This document shows positions 43,452 to 53,183 of a stretch of 64,000 nt of DNA, one piece after another (position 1 is the stretch's first letter; each line of letters starts with the position of its first letter). The stretch covers positions 1,178,001-1,242,000 of the forward strand of contig NZ_JAPELX010000001.1 in the NCBI RefSeq assembly GCF_026343335.1, read 5' to 3'. The translations under genes and the position numbers were made by a program. Origin of the DNA: Streptomyces sp. NBC_00078. Lineage in GTDB: Bacteria > Actinomycetota > Actinomycetes > Streptomycetales > Streptomycetaceae. The notes under the pieces were generated by a model. The model made no database searches. It worked only from the letters and a program-made list of their open reading frames with translations, and was not told where the DNA came from.

Positions 43452-44648
43452 CTATGGGGTACACAGCGGCTGCGGGTGTGCTGTGGCCGGCCGCGCAGCT
43501 CCCCGCGCCGCTGTAGTGGCGCGGACGCGCCCAAAGGCGCCGTCCAAGTCCGCCCACAGGTCCTCGACGTCCTCCAGGCCCACCGACAGCCGCAGCAGGC
43601 GGTCGCTCACCCCGGCACCCCGGCGGTCCTCCGCGTCCACGATGCGGTGGCTGATGGACGCCGGGTGCTGGATGAGGGTGTCGACGCTGCCCAGGCTCAC
43701 GGCGGGAGTGATCAGACGGACGCCGGCGATGACCTCGTGCGGGTCGCCGGCCACCTCGAACGCGATCATCGCGCCGCCGATGCGGGGGTAGTGGACGCGG
43801 GTGACCCGCGGGTCGTCGGCGAGGCGGCGGGCGAGTTCGGCGGCGTTCGCGGAGGCGGCCCGGACACGCACCGGGAGGGTCGCCAGGCCCCGCAGCAGCA
43901 GGTAACCGGCGAGCGGGTGCAGCACGCCACCCGTGGCGAACCGGACCTGCCGCAGCCGCCCGGCGAACTCCTCGTCGCAGCCGACGATGCCCGCCATCAC
44001 GTCCCCGTGTCCGCCGAGGTACTTGGTGGCGCTGTGCAGCACCAGCCGTGCACCGTGTTCGGCGGGGCGCTGCAGCACCGGCGTGGCGAAGGTGTTGTCC
44101 GCGAGCAGCGGGACGGAGCCACAGGCGTGAACGACGGCCCGCAGGTCGACTTCGGCCAGGGTCGGGTTGGCCGGGGACTCGACCATCACCAGTCCGGTGT
44201 CGGGGCGCAGGGCGTCCGCGATCCCGGCGGGGTCGGTCCAGGTCACCTCGGAGCCGAGCAGTCCGGCGGTCAGCAGGTGGTCACTGCAGCCGTACAGGGG
44301 CCGTACGGCCACGACGTGGCACAGGCCCATCGACGCCCGTACCAGCAGGACGGCGGTCAGTGCGGCCATGCCGCTGGCGAACGCCACCGCCGACTCGGTG
44401 CCCTCCAGGCGGGCCAGCGCGGTCTCGAAACGGGCGACCGTCGGGTTGCCGAGGCGCCCGTAGACGGGCGGGCCCTCGGGCTCGGCACCAGTGGTGGCGA
44501 AGGCGTCGATGCGCGCCGCCTCGCCACGGCTGTCGTACGACGGATAGGTGGTCGACAGGTCGATCGGCGGGGCGTGCAGTCCCTGCCGGGCGAGGTCGTC
44601 GCGGCCGGCATGGACGGCTTCGGTGGCCAGTGCTCTCGTGGAGTCCAT
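43452..44648 (-). CDS. Cys/Met metabolism PLP-dependent enzyme (cystathionine gamma-synthase/lyase type)
   Basis: A 398-residue trans-sulfuration family enzyme. N-terminal [10 protein letters not shown] (~8-17), [21 protein letters not shown] (part; ~62-82), [14 protein letters not shown] (~145-158), [13 protein letters not shown] (~171-183) and PLP lysine in [17 protein letters not shown] (Lys ~200). The exact reaction (gamma-synthase, gamma- or beta-lyase) is uncertain. The last ~20 residues ([15 protein letters not shown]) come from a degenerate streptomycete intergenic repeat. Divergent from an Lrp gene, its likely regulator. Confidence 0.88.
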   Translation of the reverse strand: MDSTRALATEAVHAGRDDLARQGLHAPPIDLSTTYPSYDSRGEAARIDAFATTGAEPEGPPVYGRLGNPTVARFETALARLEGTESAVAFASGMAALTAVLLVRASMGLCHVVAVRPLYGCSDHLLTAGLLGSEVTWTDPAGIADALRPDTGLVMVESPANPTLAEVDLRAVVHACGSVPLLADNTFATPVLQRPAEHGARLVLHSATKYLGGHGDVMAGIVGCDEEFAGRLRQVRFATGGVLHPLAGYLLLRGLATLPVRVRAASANAAELARRLADDPRVTRVHYPRIGGAMIAFEVAGDPHEVIAGVRLITPAVSLGSVDTLIQHPASISHRIVDAEDRRGAGVSDRLLRLSVGLEDVEDLWADLDGAFGRVRATTAARGAARPATAHPQPLCTP

Positions 44649-44707
44649 GGACGGAGAATGAACAACCGCCGGGATACAGGATTCGAACACCGTGCTACGT
44701 TCGGCCC

Positions 44708-45199
44708 ATGGCCGAATCTGTCGTACTGGATCCGGTGGATCTTCATCTGCTGCGGCTGCTGCAGAACGACGCCCGGACCACCTACCGCGACCTCGCCGCG
44801 CAGATCGGCGTGGCGCCCTCGACGTGCCTGGACCGCGTGACCCGGCTGCGCCGCGCGGGTGTGATCCTCGGGCATCAGCTGCGGCTCGATCCGGCCAAGC
44901 TCGGACGGGGTCTGGAGGCGCTGCTGTCCGTACAGGTCAGGCCGCATCGTCGGGAGTTGGTGGGGCCGTTCGTGGAGCGCATCCGGGTGCTGCCGGAATC
45001 CCGCACCGTCTTCCATCTGACCGGGCCGGACGACTATCTCGTCCATGTCGCGGTCGCGGACATGGCGGACCTGCAGCGGCTGGTCCTGGACGAGTTCACC
45101 TCGCAGCGTGAAGTGGCCCGCGTGGAGACCCGGTTGATCTTCCAGCAGTGGGACTGCGGACCGCTCCTGCCGCCTACGCCCTCGGCTCAATCCGGGTGA
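44708..45199 (+). CDS. Lrp/AsnC family regulator
   Basis: A 163-residue regulator. HTH DLHLLRLLQNDARTTYRDLAAQIGVAPSTCLDRVTRL (part: YRDLAAQIGVAPSTCLDRV, ~26-44) and a RAM ligand domain with VFHLTGPDDYLVHVAVADM (~101-119). TACGTT ends 6 nt before the ATG (leaderless). Divergent from the trans-sulfuration enzyme 59 bp away, so it probably senses a sulfur amino acid and controls that gene. Confidence 0.92.
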   Translation: MAESVVLDPVDLHLLRLLQNDARTTYRDLAAQIGVAPSTCLDRVTRLRRAGVILGHQLRLDPAKLGRGLEALLSVQVRPHRRELVGPFVERIRVLPESRTVFHLTGPDDYLVHVAVADMADLQRLVLDEFTSQREVARVETRLIFQQWDCGPLLPPTPSAQSG

Positions 45200-45231
45200 C
45201 GTGCGACGCCCCTCGTATGAGGATGGACCGC

Positions 45232-46923
45232 ATGTCACAGACCACGAACCCGCTGCCCCGCGCGGTCGCCGACGCGTATGTCGACGACCTCATCGCCCTC
45301 GACCCGGTGACCGGTACCTACCTCGGTGTGAAGGAGAGCTCGAGCAGGCTGCCCGATCTGTCGCCCGCGGGCCAGGAGGCGCTCGCGGAGCTGGCGCGGC
45401 GGACGCTGGCGCGGCTCGACGAGGCCGAGCGGCGGCCCGGCGCGGACAGTGACATCGAGCGCCGGTGCGGCCGGCTGCTGCGCGAGCGGCTGACCGCCGA
45501 ACTGGCCGTGCACGAGGCCGAAGAGGGGTTGCGCGCCGTCGGCAACATGGCCACGCCCGCCCACTCGGTACGCGATATCTTCACCGTGACGCCGAACCAG
45601 TCCGAGGAGGACTGGGCGGCGATCGCCGCGCGGCTGCGTGCCGTGCCCGCGGCACTGGCGGGTTACCGCGAGTCCCTCGCCCTCGGCCTGGAGCGCAAAC
45701 TGCACGCGGCTCCGCGCCCGACGGCCACGTTCGTCGGACAGCTCACCGAGTGGTCGGACACGGACGGCAAGGGCCGCGGCTGGTTCGAGGACTTCGCCTC
45801 GGCGGGCCCCGAGGCGCTGCGCGCGGAGCTGGACGAGGCGGCCCGCTCGGCGACCGCGGCCGTCGTGGAGCTGCGCGACTGGATGCGCGACGTGTACACG
45901 CCGGCGATCGAGGGTGCGTCGAACACCGTGGGCCGCGAGCGGTACGCCCGCTGGGCGCGCTACTTCAACGGCACGGACCTCGACCTGGACGAGGCGTACG
46001 CGTACGGCTGGTCCGAGTTCCACCGTCTGCTCGGCGAGATGCAGCAGGAGGCCGGGAAGATCCTGCCCGGCGCCGAGACCCCCTGGGTGGCGCTCGCCCA
46101 TCTCGACGAGCACGGCAAGCACATCGAGGGCGTCGACGAGGTCCGCGACTGGCTGCAGGGTCTGATGGACCAGGCGATCGACGAACTGGACGGCACGCAC
46201 TTCGAACTCGCCGAGCGGGTGCGGAAGGTGGAGTCGTGCATCGCCCCGCCCGGCGGTGCGGCGGCGCCCTACTACACGGCCCCGTCGGAGGACTTCTCGC
46301 GCCCGGGCCGTACTTGGCTGCCGACCATGGGACAGACCCGTTTCCCGGTCTACGACCTCGTCTCGACCTGGTACCACGAAGGCGTCCCTGGGCATCACCT
46401 CCAGCTCGCGCAGTGGGCGCACGTCGCCGGGGACCTCTCCCGCTACCAGGCCACCATCGGCGGGGTCAGCGCCAACGCCGAGGGCTGGGCGCTGTACGCG
46501 GAGCGACTGATGGACGAGCTCGGCTACCTCACGGACGCGGAGCAGCGGCTCGGCTACCTCGACGCGCAGATGATGCGGGCCGCCCGCGTCATCGTCGACA
46601 TCGGCATGCACCTGGAGCTGGAGATCCCGGCGGACTCCCCCTTCCACCCCGGCGAGCGCTGGACTCCGGAGCTGGCCCAGGAGTTCTTCGGTGCGCACAG
46701 CAGCCGTCCGGCGGACTTCGTGGAGAGCGAGCTGACCCGCTACCTCACCATCCCGGGGCAGGCGATCGGCTACAAGCTCGGCGAGCGGGCCTGGCTGCTG
46801 GGCCGGGAGAAGGCGCGCGAGCGGCACGGCGACACGTTCGACCTCAAGGCCTGGCACATGGCGGCGCTCTCGCAGGGCTCGCTCGGCCTGGACGACCTGG
46901 TGGACGAGCTGTCCCAGCTCTGA
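45232..46923 (+). CDS. DUF885 family metallopeptidase-like protein
   Basis: A 563-residue DUF885 protein. The zinc-type motif WYHEGVPGHHLQLAQW lies at ~379-394. A Glu-containing third-ligand region ANAEGWALYAERLMDELGYL (part; ~415-433), helical surroundings and TIPGQAIGYKLGERAWL near the end match this HEGxPGHH family. No signal peptide, so it is cytoplasmic. I chose the ATG at 45232 (AGGATGG 6 nt upstream) over the ATG at 45217. Specificity unknown. Confidence 0.88.
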   Translation: MSQTTNPLPRAVADAYVDDLIALDPVTGTYLGVKESSSRLPDLSPAGQEALAELARRTLARLDEAERRPGADSDIERRCGRLLRERLTAELAVHEAEEGLRAVGNMATPAHSVRDIFTVTPNQSEEDWAAIAARLRAVPAALAGYRESLALGLERKLHAAPRPTATFVGQLTEWSDTDGKGRGWFEDFASAGPEALRAELDEAARSATAAVVELRDWMRDVYTPAIEGASNTVGRERYARWARYFNGTDLDLDEAYAYGWSEFHRLLGEMQQEAGKILPGAETPWVALAHLDEHGKHIEGVDEVRDWLQGLMDQAIDELDGTHFELAERVRKVESCIAPPGGAAAPYYTAPSEDFSRPGRTWLPTMGQTRFPVYDLVSTWYHEGVPGHHLQLAQWAHVAGDLSRYQATIGGVSANAEGWALYAERLMDELGYLTDAEQRLGYLDAQMMRAARVIVDIGMHLELEIPADSPFHPGERWTPELAQEFFGAHSSRPADFVESELTRYLTIPGQAIGYKLGERAWLLGREKARERHGDTFDLKAWHMAALSQGSLGLDDLVDELSQL

Positions 46924-47000
46924 GGCCGGGCCTGGTCCGGCTTGGATCGGGTCAGCGGCGGAAGCCGACCTCCGAGCCGATCACCTGCCCGTTACCCCGT

Positions 47001-47034
47001 CCGCCTCATCCGTGCGCGCCACGCGATGAGGCGG
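47001..47034 (+). terminator. Candidate terminator after DUF885 gene
   Basis: Perfect 9-bp arms CCGCCTCAT (47001-47009) and ATGAGGCGG (47026-47034) with further pairing CGTG/CACG inside the loop, 77 bp after the stop. Confidence 0.6.
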
Positions 47035-47094
47035 GCCGGGTCATGACCGACCATGACGGCCAATGCTCCGCCCCGGCGCACGCGATGGTCCGGG

Positions 47095-47149
47095 TCGCCC
47101 ACGCGCAGTCGCCCGTACGGGCTCGCCCACGCGTTGTCGCCCGTACGGG
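47095..47149. repeat. 28-bp tandem repeat, two copies
   Basis: A 27-nt unit beginning TCGCCCACGCG and ending GTCGCCCGTACGGG occurs at 47095-47121 and 47123-47149. The two differ only at CA versus TT. A partial third unit (TCGCCTGCG) follows at 47151. It is intergenic, with no assigned role. Confidence 0.75.
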
Positions 47150-47183
47150 GTCGCCTGCGTGGGGGGCGCTCATCAGCGCTCGC

Positions 47184-47702
47184 CTATCCCTGTTCGAGGC
47201 GCCGCAGCTGTACCAGGCCCAGCCAAGTCTCCGGCCCCGGCTGGACGTTGGCCGCGCGAACCGCGTACCTTCCCGCTGCCAGCTCGACTCGGAGGCAGTC
47301 GGTGCGGTCCGTTTCGCTGCCGGGCCACGCCGAGTCGAACAGCAGGACCGTGCCGGGCACTTCCCAGCGCATCTCGTGCTCCCAGTCGGCTGCGGCGAGG
47401 GCCGCCGGGACCCCGGCCAGGAGTTCGTCCTCGGAGCCGGCTGCCCACCACCGTACGAAGGTGCCGTGTTCCGGCAGGAAGGCGGTGGAGGCGGGTTCGT
47501 CGCCCAGGACCAGTGCGGTTGAGTCTCCGACCGGGAGCAGCCCGACGTACCCGTCGACCTCGCAGGCGCGGTCGTAGTCGGAGGCGTTCTCCTCGCCGTC
47601 GGCGCCCGCCCAGAACGGCAGAACCGTCTCCGGCACCGCAATCAGCGGCCCGCCACCCGACTCGACCCACTCCGCCACACCGGGTTCCGCGTATCGCACC
47701 AT
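47184..47702 (-). CDS. Immunity protein 21-like protein (Imm21)
   Basis: A 172-residue protein. EWVESGGGPLIAVPETVLPFW (part; ~12-32), DYDRACEVDGYVGLLPVGDSTALVLGDEPASTAFLPEH (part: DYDRACEVDGYVGLLPVGD, ~42-60) and VRWWAAGSEDELLAGVP are the pattern of Imm21 proteins, which neutralise polymorphic toxins. No toxin gene is next to it, so it is an orphan. An in-frame GTG at 47723 would add seven residues. Surrounded by repeats and remnants, consistent with a variable spot. Confidence 0.72.
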   Translation of the reverse strand: MVRYAEPGVAEWVESGGGPLIAVPETVLPFWAGADGEENASDYDRACEVDGYVGLLPVGDSTALVLGDEPASTAFLPEHGTFVRWWAAGSEDELLAGVPAALAAADWEHEMRWEVPGTVLLFDSAWPGSETDRTDCLRVELAAGRYAVRAANVQPGPETWLGLVQLRRLEQG

Positions 47703-47860
47703 GGCGAAGTACGGTACACGCACAAGGAACCCACCATTCCAGAAGCGCCTGCGACCGCCGCGTAGTTGGAGCCGATCGGGCGGCCGAGTGCGACGGTGGT
47801 GGGCGTCCGCGACGCGCCGTGCGACGGACGCGGGGCGGGACCGAGGCGGTCGTCGGGCGT

Positions 47861-48013
47861 TCAGCAGCCACAGGCCTCCGTGTCCGTCGGTGCCGCACCG
47901 CCCGGTCGATGCGCCACCTGGAAGAGGTGTCGGGCAGGCTCGGCGCGCTCGGCTCGGTGACCACGAGCGTCGTCTACTCCTCGCCGCTGCCCCGACGCCC
48001 CCTCGGCCACTGA
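47861..48013 (+). pseudogene. Fragment of a regulator-like C-terminus
   Basis: One plus-strand frame ends RHLEEVSGRLGALGSVTTSV followed by VYSSPLPRRPLGH and a stop. This reads like the C-terminal end of an Lrp/AsnC-type regulator; nothing upstream in any frame supplies the HTH or the rest of a domain, and no start is seen. I interpret it as a decayed remnant, but the family assignment rests on a short stretch. Confidence 0.35.
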
Positions 48014-48014
48014 C

Positions 48015-51000
48015 TCATCCGGCGCCGCGCTGCCGCAGCACGGAACCGGATCTGCCCTTCACGACCTCCAGTTGCGCATGGATCCGGCGTCTCAGGTCCG
48101 CCACATGGCTGACGATGCCGACGCTGCGGTCCCGCTCACGCAGGGAGTCGAGCACGTCCAGGACCTCGTCGAGGGTCTGGTCGTCGAGGCTGCCGAAGCC
48201 CTCGTCGATGAAGAGCGTGTCCAGGCGGACTCCGCCGGCCTCGTCGGTGACGACGTCCGCGAGACCGAGGGCCAGCGCGAGCGAGGCGAAGAACGTCTCA
48301 CCGCCCGACAGCGTCGCCGTGTCCCGCTCGCGTCCGGTCCAGGCGTCGACGACGTGCAGCCCGAGACCGCTGCGGCCGCGTCCGGCCCGGTCGGCGGAGT
48401 GGACGAGGGTGTAGCGGCCGGACGACATGCGCTGGAGCCGCACGGTCGCCGCGGCGGCCACCTGCTCCAGGCGGGCCGCCAGCACGTACGACTCCAGGCG
48501 CATCTTCCGCTCGTTCTCCGCGGAGGTGCCCGCGGTGAGGGAGGCCATGCGTGCCACCCGGTTGTACTCCTCGCGCAGCGGAGCCAGGCGTCGTACGCTC
48601 GCGGCCGAGCGGGCGGAGAGCCGGTCGAGTTCGGCGCAGCGGCGGTCCGCCGCGTCCCGTGCGGAGGCCGCTTCGCGCAGCCGCTGGGCCGCATCGGCCG
48701 CGGCCCGTTCCGCCGATGCGAGGTCGGCGCGCGGCTGCTGGACGGCGGCCGCGGTGTCCGCCTCGGCGAGGACGGCGCGCACGGCGGCCTCCTCGGACTG
48801 CCAGGCGTCCAGGCGGTGTTGCAGCTCGCGGTGCGCGGCGGCGTCGAGGAGTGCCGTGGCCGCGGCCTGCGGGGTGTCGAAACCGGCCCGGTAGGCGGCG
48901 TCGGCGAGCCGGGCGTCGGCGTCCTTGAGCCGCTGCGCGGTGTCCTCCGCGGCCCGCGCGGTGTCGGCGCCGTCGGTGAGCAGCGCGACCCGCCGCTCCA
49001 GCTGCGCGGCCCGGGCGGCCACGCTGTCCGCGGTGCCGCGCGCCTGCGTCAACTCCTGTTCCAGCGCTGCCCGTTCGCGGTCGAGCCGCTCGCGGTGGCC
49101 CACCCGCGAGGCGGCTCTGACCGCTGCCTGCTGCCGCACCGCGGTCCGTCGCTCGTGCTCGTGCTCCGCCTGCCGCAGCTGCTCGCTCGCCGGGTGCAGT
49201 TCGCGGGCGGCAGCGCGTTCCCGGGCGTAGAGCCGCTCCAACTCCTCGACCTCTTCGGCGAGTCGGTCTGTCGGAGTGTCACCCGCCTCGGCCGTGGCGG
49301 CGGCCAGCGCTTCTCGTACGACGCCGAGGCGCCGCTCGTCCTCGGCGCGCTGTTCGTCGGCGCGCTGGAACGCGGCGAGGGCGCCCTCCTCCGCCTCCCG
49401 GTCGACGTGTCCGGAGACCTTGCGCGCGGGGGCGGGGTGTTCGGTGGCTCCGCAGACGGCGCACGGCTCGCCGTCGGTGAGGCTCGCGGCCAGCTCGGCC
49501 GCGATGCCGTTCAGCCGCTGTTCCTTGAGGTCGAGCCAGTGGGCGCGGGCCTCGGTCGCGCGTTCGCGGGATGCGAGAACGCGTGTCTGGGACTGGTCGG
49601 TGTCGCGGGCGAACTGGTCACGCCGGCGGGCCGCCCCGAGCCTGCGCTGCGCGGGCTCACGCTGCACGCCGAGCTGTTCGGCCCTCGTCGCGGCCTCCTG
49701 CGCGGTCTCGATACGGGCCTGCAGTCCGGAGCGGGTCGTCTCCCAGCCGTCGAGCCAGGCCTCGGCCTCCTGCAGTACGTCCTCGTCGGCGCGCTCCTGC
49801 CGGTCCAGGTCGGTGCGCTCGCGGACCAGTCCGGCCAGCCGCTGCTCGGCCCGGCGGGCGGACTCCAGCCCGCCGAGTTCCTCTGCGGTGCGGCGCGCGG
49901 CGGAGGCGAGCCCTGCGGCACCGGCGTCGGCGAGAGAGCCGTGCAACTCCTCGCGCGTGCCGACGTCACCGCGCGACTCCCGCGACGCCACGGGTCCGCT
50001 CGCACCGGTTTCGGCATCAGCGTCTCCCGGCAGCGCGGACCCGGCCGCCTCGGCGGCCACGTCACCGTTCCCCGCACCTGCGAACCCGGCCGCGTCGCAG
50101 GCAACATCCCGTGCCCCGGCAGACCCGGCCGCACCCACGTCCGGGCTCTCCGCTCGGGACACCGCGTGTTCCGCGCCGAGGGCCGACCGCAGCAGCGCAC
50201 GCGCGCGTGTCTCCTCCTGAGCCGCGCGCCGGTGTTCCGTCTCGGCGGAGTCGCGCAGCTCCAGGGCAGGCGCCACCGCCTCGGCCTTGCGGGCCCGCTC
50301 CATGCGTGTCTGCGCCTGCCGGTGCGCAGCCGACCTCTCCTCCAGCCGCTCGGCACGCTCCCGTGCCTCGCCGAACCGCCTTTGCAGCCTTGCCAGTTCG
50401 CGGACGTCGCCCAGCGTGCGCTCGGCAGCCGCCTGCACGGACTCGGCCGCCATGAGGCGGCAGTGGGCGACGGTGAGCTGTTCGCGAGCGGTGCTGCGGG
50501 CGACCGCGGCGGCCGTGATCACCGCCTCGGCCAGCCCCGGCTCCCCCGGCTGGAGCTCCGGCAGCTCCAGGGCGCCGTCCGCCGCCTGCTGCATACGGTG
50601 CGCGTCGGCCAGCAGCGCGGCGTCCCCCTCGCGCACCTGGGCCTCGGCGGCACGCCGGCGCTCGGCGAGGCGCTTCTCGACCTCGGCGAAGCGGTGGGTG
50701 TCGAAGAGGCGGCCGAGCAGCTTGCCGCGCGCCTCGGCGTCGGCACGCAGGAAGCGCGCGAAATCGCCCTGGGGCAGCAGGACGACCTGGCAGAACTGCT
50801 CGCGGCTCATGCCGAGCAGCTGGGTGATCTCCTCGCCTATCTCCTGGTGCGAGCGGCTGAGATCCTTCCAGGCGCCGACGGCCGGGTCGTACTCGCGCAG
50901 CCAGCTCTGGGCCTTCTCCAGCGTGGTGCCCGAGCCGCGCTTCTTGGGGCGCTCCCAGGGCGGCTGCCGGGTGATCTCCAACCGGCGTCCCGCGACGGTC

Positions 51001-51254
51001 AGTTCGAGGGTCACGCCCGTGCGCGTGCCGGGTGTCGCGTGGTCACTGCGCAGGGCCAGGCCCTGGCCGCTCTGGCGTGCGCCCGGGACCGTGCCGTAGA
51101 GCGCGTAGCACACGGCGTCGAGGACGGACGTCTTGCCCGCTCCCGTCGGTCCGTGCAGCAGGAAGAGCCCGGCCGCCGACAGCTCGCCGAAGTCGACGCT
51201 CTGGGATCCGCCGAAGGGCCCGAACGCGGTGATGTCCAGCCGATGCAGCCTCAC
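48015..51254 (-). CDS. sbcC: SbcC, ATPase subunit of the SbcCD nuclease
   Basis: A 1079-residue SMC-like protein that processes DNA hairpins and protein-blocked ends. Walker A LLHGPTGAGKTSVLDAVCYALYG (part; ~32-48), long coiled-coil arms rich in Arg/Glu/Ala, the zinc-hook Cys pair in GEPCAVCGATEHPAP (~608-622), ABC signature LSGGETFFASLALALG (~975-990) and Walker B LDTLFIDEGFGSLDD (~1003-1017). An Ala/Gly/Asp-rich low-complexity stretch of ~80 residues interrupts the first arm (~385-465). Its ATG overlaps the sbcD end by 4 bp. Confidence 0.95.
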   Translation of the reverse strand: MRLHRLDITAFGPFGGSQSVDFGELSAAGLFLLHGPTGAGKTSVLDAVCYALYGTVPGARQSGQGLALRSDHATPGTRTGVTLELTVAGRRLEITRQPPWERPKKRGSGTTLEKAQSWLREYDPAVGAWKDLSRSHQEIGEEITQLLGMSREQFCQVVLLPQGDFARFLRADAEARGKLLGRLFDTHRFAEVEKRLAERRRAAEAQVREGDAALLADAHRMQQAADGALELPELQPGEPGLAEAVITAAAVARSTAREQLTVAHCRLMAAESVQAAAERTLGDVRELARLQRRFGEARERAERLEERSAAHRQAQTRMERARKAEAVAPALELRDSAETEHRRAAQEETRARALLRSALGAEHAVSRAESPDVGAAGSAGARDVACDAAGFAGAGNGDVAAEAAGSALPGDADAETGASGPVASRESRGDVGTREELHGSLADAGAAGLASAARRTAEELGGLESARRAEQRLAGLVRERTDLDRQERADEDVLQEAEAWLDGWETTRSGLQARIETAQEAATRAEQLGVQREPAQRRLGAARRRDQFARDTDQSQTRVLASRERATEARAHWLDLKEQRLNGIAAELAASLTDGEPCAVCGATEHPAPARKVSGHVDREAEEGALAAFQRADEQRAEDERRLGVVREALAAATAEAGDTPTDRLAEEVEELERLYARERAAARELHPASEQLRQAEHEHERRTAVRQQAAVRAASRVGHRERLDRERAALEQELTQARGTADSVAARAAQLERRVALLTDGADTARAAEDTAQRLKDADARLADAAYRAGFDTPQAAATALLDAAAHRELQHRLDAWQSEEAAVRAVLAEADTAAAVQQPRADLASAERAAADAAQRLREAASARDAADRRCAELDRLSARSAASVRRLAPLREEYNRVARMASLTAGTSAENERKMRLESYVLAARLEQVAAAATVRLQRMSSGRYTLVHSADRAGRGRSGLGLHVVDAWTGRERDTATLSGGETFFASLALALGLADVVTDEAGGVRLDTLFIDEGFGSLDDQTLDEVLDVLDSLRERDRSVGIVSHVADLRRRIHAQLEVVKGRSGSVLRQRGAG

Positions 51255-52423
51255 CGGGCCACCTCCCGCACGGCCTCGTCCGCGCGCACCGCGTCGAACG
51301 CGTCCCGCAGCACGCCCTGTTCGCGCTCGTCGGGTCCGGCGCCGCGCACATGGGCGACGAAGTCCTCGGCGATCTGCTGGTCAGTGCGGCCCGCGAGCCG
51401 CCTGGCGTACGACACGTCGGGGTCGTCCGGCGCCCGCTCGGGGTCGAAGACAAGGCTGAGGGTGTGCGGGAAGCGCTCGGTGAGCCGGGCCATGGGGTCG
51501 GCCGGACGGACCGGGTCGGTCAAAGTGGCCTCCACCCACGCCTCCTCGTGGCGGGCGAGCTCCGGATCGGCCAGCAGGCCCTCAAGGGTGCCCCGGATCC
51601 GGGCGAGCGCACGGGGCACCGGGCACTCGACACGCTCCGCGGCGACAAAGCCGTCGGCCCCGAGGTCGACGAGCCACATGCTCTTGCGGTGGTCGGTCTC
51701 CGAGAAGGAGTACGGCAGCGGGGAGCCGGAGTAACGCACGCCCTCGGTGATCGTCTGGCAGGCGTGCAAGTGGCCGAGGGCCACGTAGTCGACCCCGTCG
51801 AAGACTCCCGCGGGCACGGCGGCGACCCCGCCGACGGTGATGTCCCGCTCGCTGTCGCTGGCCTCGCCGCCGGTGACGAAGGCGTGCGCGAGGACGACGG
51901 ACCGTGTTTTCCGCGGTCCACGCGCGCGGGTGGCGAGGTCGGCGCGGACACGGTGCATGGCGGCGGCGAGCACCGCCTCGTGGCCGGCCTTCTCCACCCC
52001 GAACTCGTCCTTCACGAGGGCCGGTTCGAGATACGGAAGCCCGTAGAAGGCAACGTCCCCGTGCGGGTCGGACAGCACCACCGGTGTCCCGCATGCCGAG
52101 GGTTCGGTCCGCAGATGGATGCCGGCGCGTCCGATGAGGCCGGCGCCGACCCCCAGTCGGCGCGCCGAGTCGTGGTTCCCGGAGATCATCACCGTCGGCA
52201 CGCCCAGGCCGGCGAGGCGGTGCAGCACGTCGTCGTACAGCTCGACCGCGGCGATGGGCGGCACCGCTCGGTCGTACACATCGCCCGACACGACCACCGC
52301 GTCCACGCCGCGCTCACGCACGGTCGTGACGAGGTGGCCGATGAACTCGGCCTGGGCACCGAGCATGTTCACCCGGTGGAACGCCCGGCCGAGATGCCAG
52401 TCGGAAGTGTGCAGGAGCCTCAT
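51251..52423 (-). CDS. sbcD: SbcD, nuclease subunit of the SbcCD complex
   Basis: A 390-residue Mre11-type metallophosphoesterase. Motifs in order: TSDWHLGRAFH (~6-16), VSGDVYDRAVPP (~44-55), MISGNHDSARRL (~79-90), AHAFVTGGEASDSE (~197-210) and DYVALGHLHACQ (~228-239). The C-terminal ~100 residues cap the nuclease and bind SbcC. It precedes sbcC on the minus strand with overlap. Confidence 0.95.
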   Translation of the reverse strand: MRLLHTSDWHLGRAFHRVNMLGAQAEFIGHLVTTVRERGVDAVVVSGDVYDRAVPPIAAVELYDDVLHRLAGLGVPTVMISGNHDSARRLGVGAGLIGRAGIHLRTEPSACGTPVVLSDPHGDVAFYGLPYLEPALVKDEFGVEKAGHEAVLAAAMHRVRADLATRARGPRKTRSVVLAHAFVTGGEASDSERDITVGGVAAVPAGVFDGVDYVALGHLHACQTITEGVRYSGSPLPYSFSETDHRKSMWLVDLGADGFVAAERVECPVPRALARIRGTLEGLLADPELARHEEAWVEATLTDPVRPADPMARLTERFPHTLSLVFDPERAPDDPDVSYARRLAGRTDQQIAEDFVAHVRGAGPDEREQGVLRDAFDAVRADEAVREVAR

Positions 52424-52531
52424 GATCCCCGACCCTAACGGCCGGGTCTGACATCACGGGTGGTTACTCCCGTATCGGCCCGTCATGAGCCGCCCCGTAC
52501 CGGTCCGTTACATCCCTTTTCGCGCGGAACG

Positions 52532-53158
52532 TCAGGCGTCCCCGTAGGCCTCCCCGCCCAGTTCGAACCCCGCCGTGCCCGCCGTCACATCCGCGAGCCA
52601 CGCCCGGAAGGCGTCCACTTCGGCGTCCGGCAGACCGACCTCGATGGTGACGGCCTCGCCGTAGCGGACGTCCCGCACGTCGCGTCCGGTCGAGCGCAGG
52701 TCGTTCTCCACCTTCCCGGCGCGCTGGTGCTCGACCGTGACCGTGGCCAGCCGGAACCTGCGGCGGGTGCGGGTGCCGACGGCGTCGAGGGCCTCCCCGA
52801 CCGCGCCGCCGTACGCCCTGATGAGCCCGCCCGCGCCGAGCTTGACCCCGCCGTAGTAGCGGGTGACGACGGCGACGACGTACCTCATGTCGCGGCGCAG
52901 CAGCATCTGCAGCATGGGGGCGCCCGCGGTGCCGCCCGGTTCGCCGTCGTCGCTCGCCTTCTGGACGGAGGCGTCTGCGCCTACGACGTAGGCCCAGCAG
53001 TTGTGGGTGGCGTCCGCGTGCTCCTTGCGCACGCCCGCGACGAAGTCCCGGGCCTCCCGCTCGGTGGCCACCGGCGCCAGGGCGCACAGGAAGCGGGAGC
53101 GGTTGACCTCGGTCTCGTGCACGCCCGCGTGGGCGACCGTGCGGTACTCGTCCGGCAT
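52532..53158 (-). CDS. YigZ/IMPACT family protein (UPF0029)
   Basis: A 208-residue protein. The IMPACT N-domain shows VNRSRFLCALAPVATEREA (~18-36), DATHNCWAYVVG (~49-60), DDGEPGGTAGAPML (~69-82) and TRYYGGVKLGAGGLIRAYG (~98-116). The C-terminal EF-G-like domain follows. The family is linked to ribosome/translation regulation and its molecular role is unclear. Confidence 0.92.
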   Translation of the reverse strand: MPDEYRTVAHAGVHETEVNRSRFLCALAPVATEREARDFVAGVRKEHADATHNCWAYVVGADASVQKASDDGEPGGTAGAPMLQMLLRRDMRYVVAVVTRYYGGVKLGAGGLIRAYGGAVGEALDAVGTRTRRRFRLATVTVEHQRAGKVENDLRSTGRDVRDVRYGEAVTIEVGLPDAEVDAFRAWLADVTAGTAGFELGGEAYGDA

Positions 53159-53183
53159 CCGGCCAGCCTATGCGGCGCGCCCG

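Noticed and set aside
48072..51734. Plus-strand open frame of ~1220 codons opposite sbcC/sbcD
   Set aside because: It is the shadow of two well-identified minus-strand genes; its sequence is Arg/Gly/Leu-rich without any domain.
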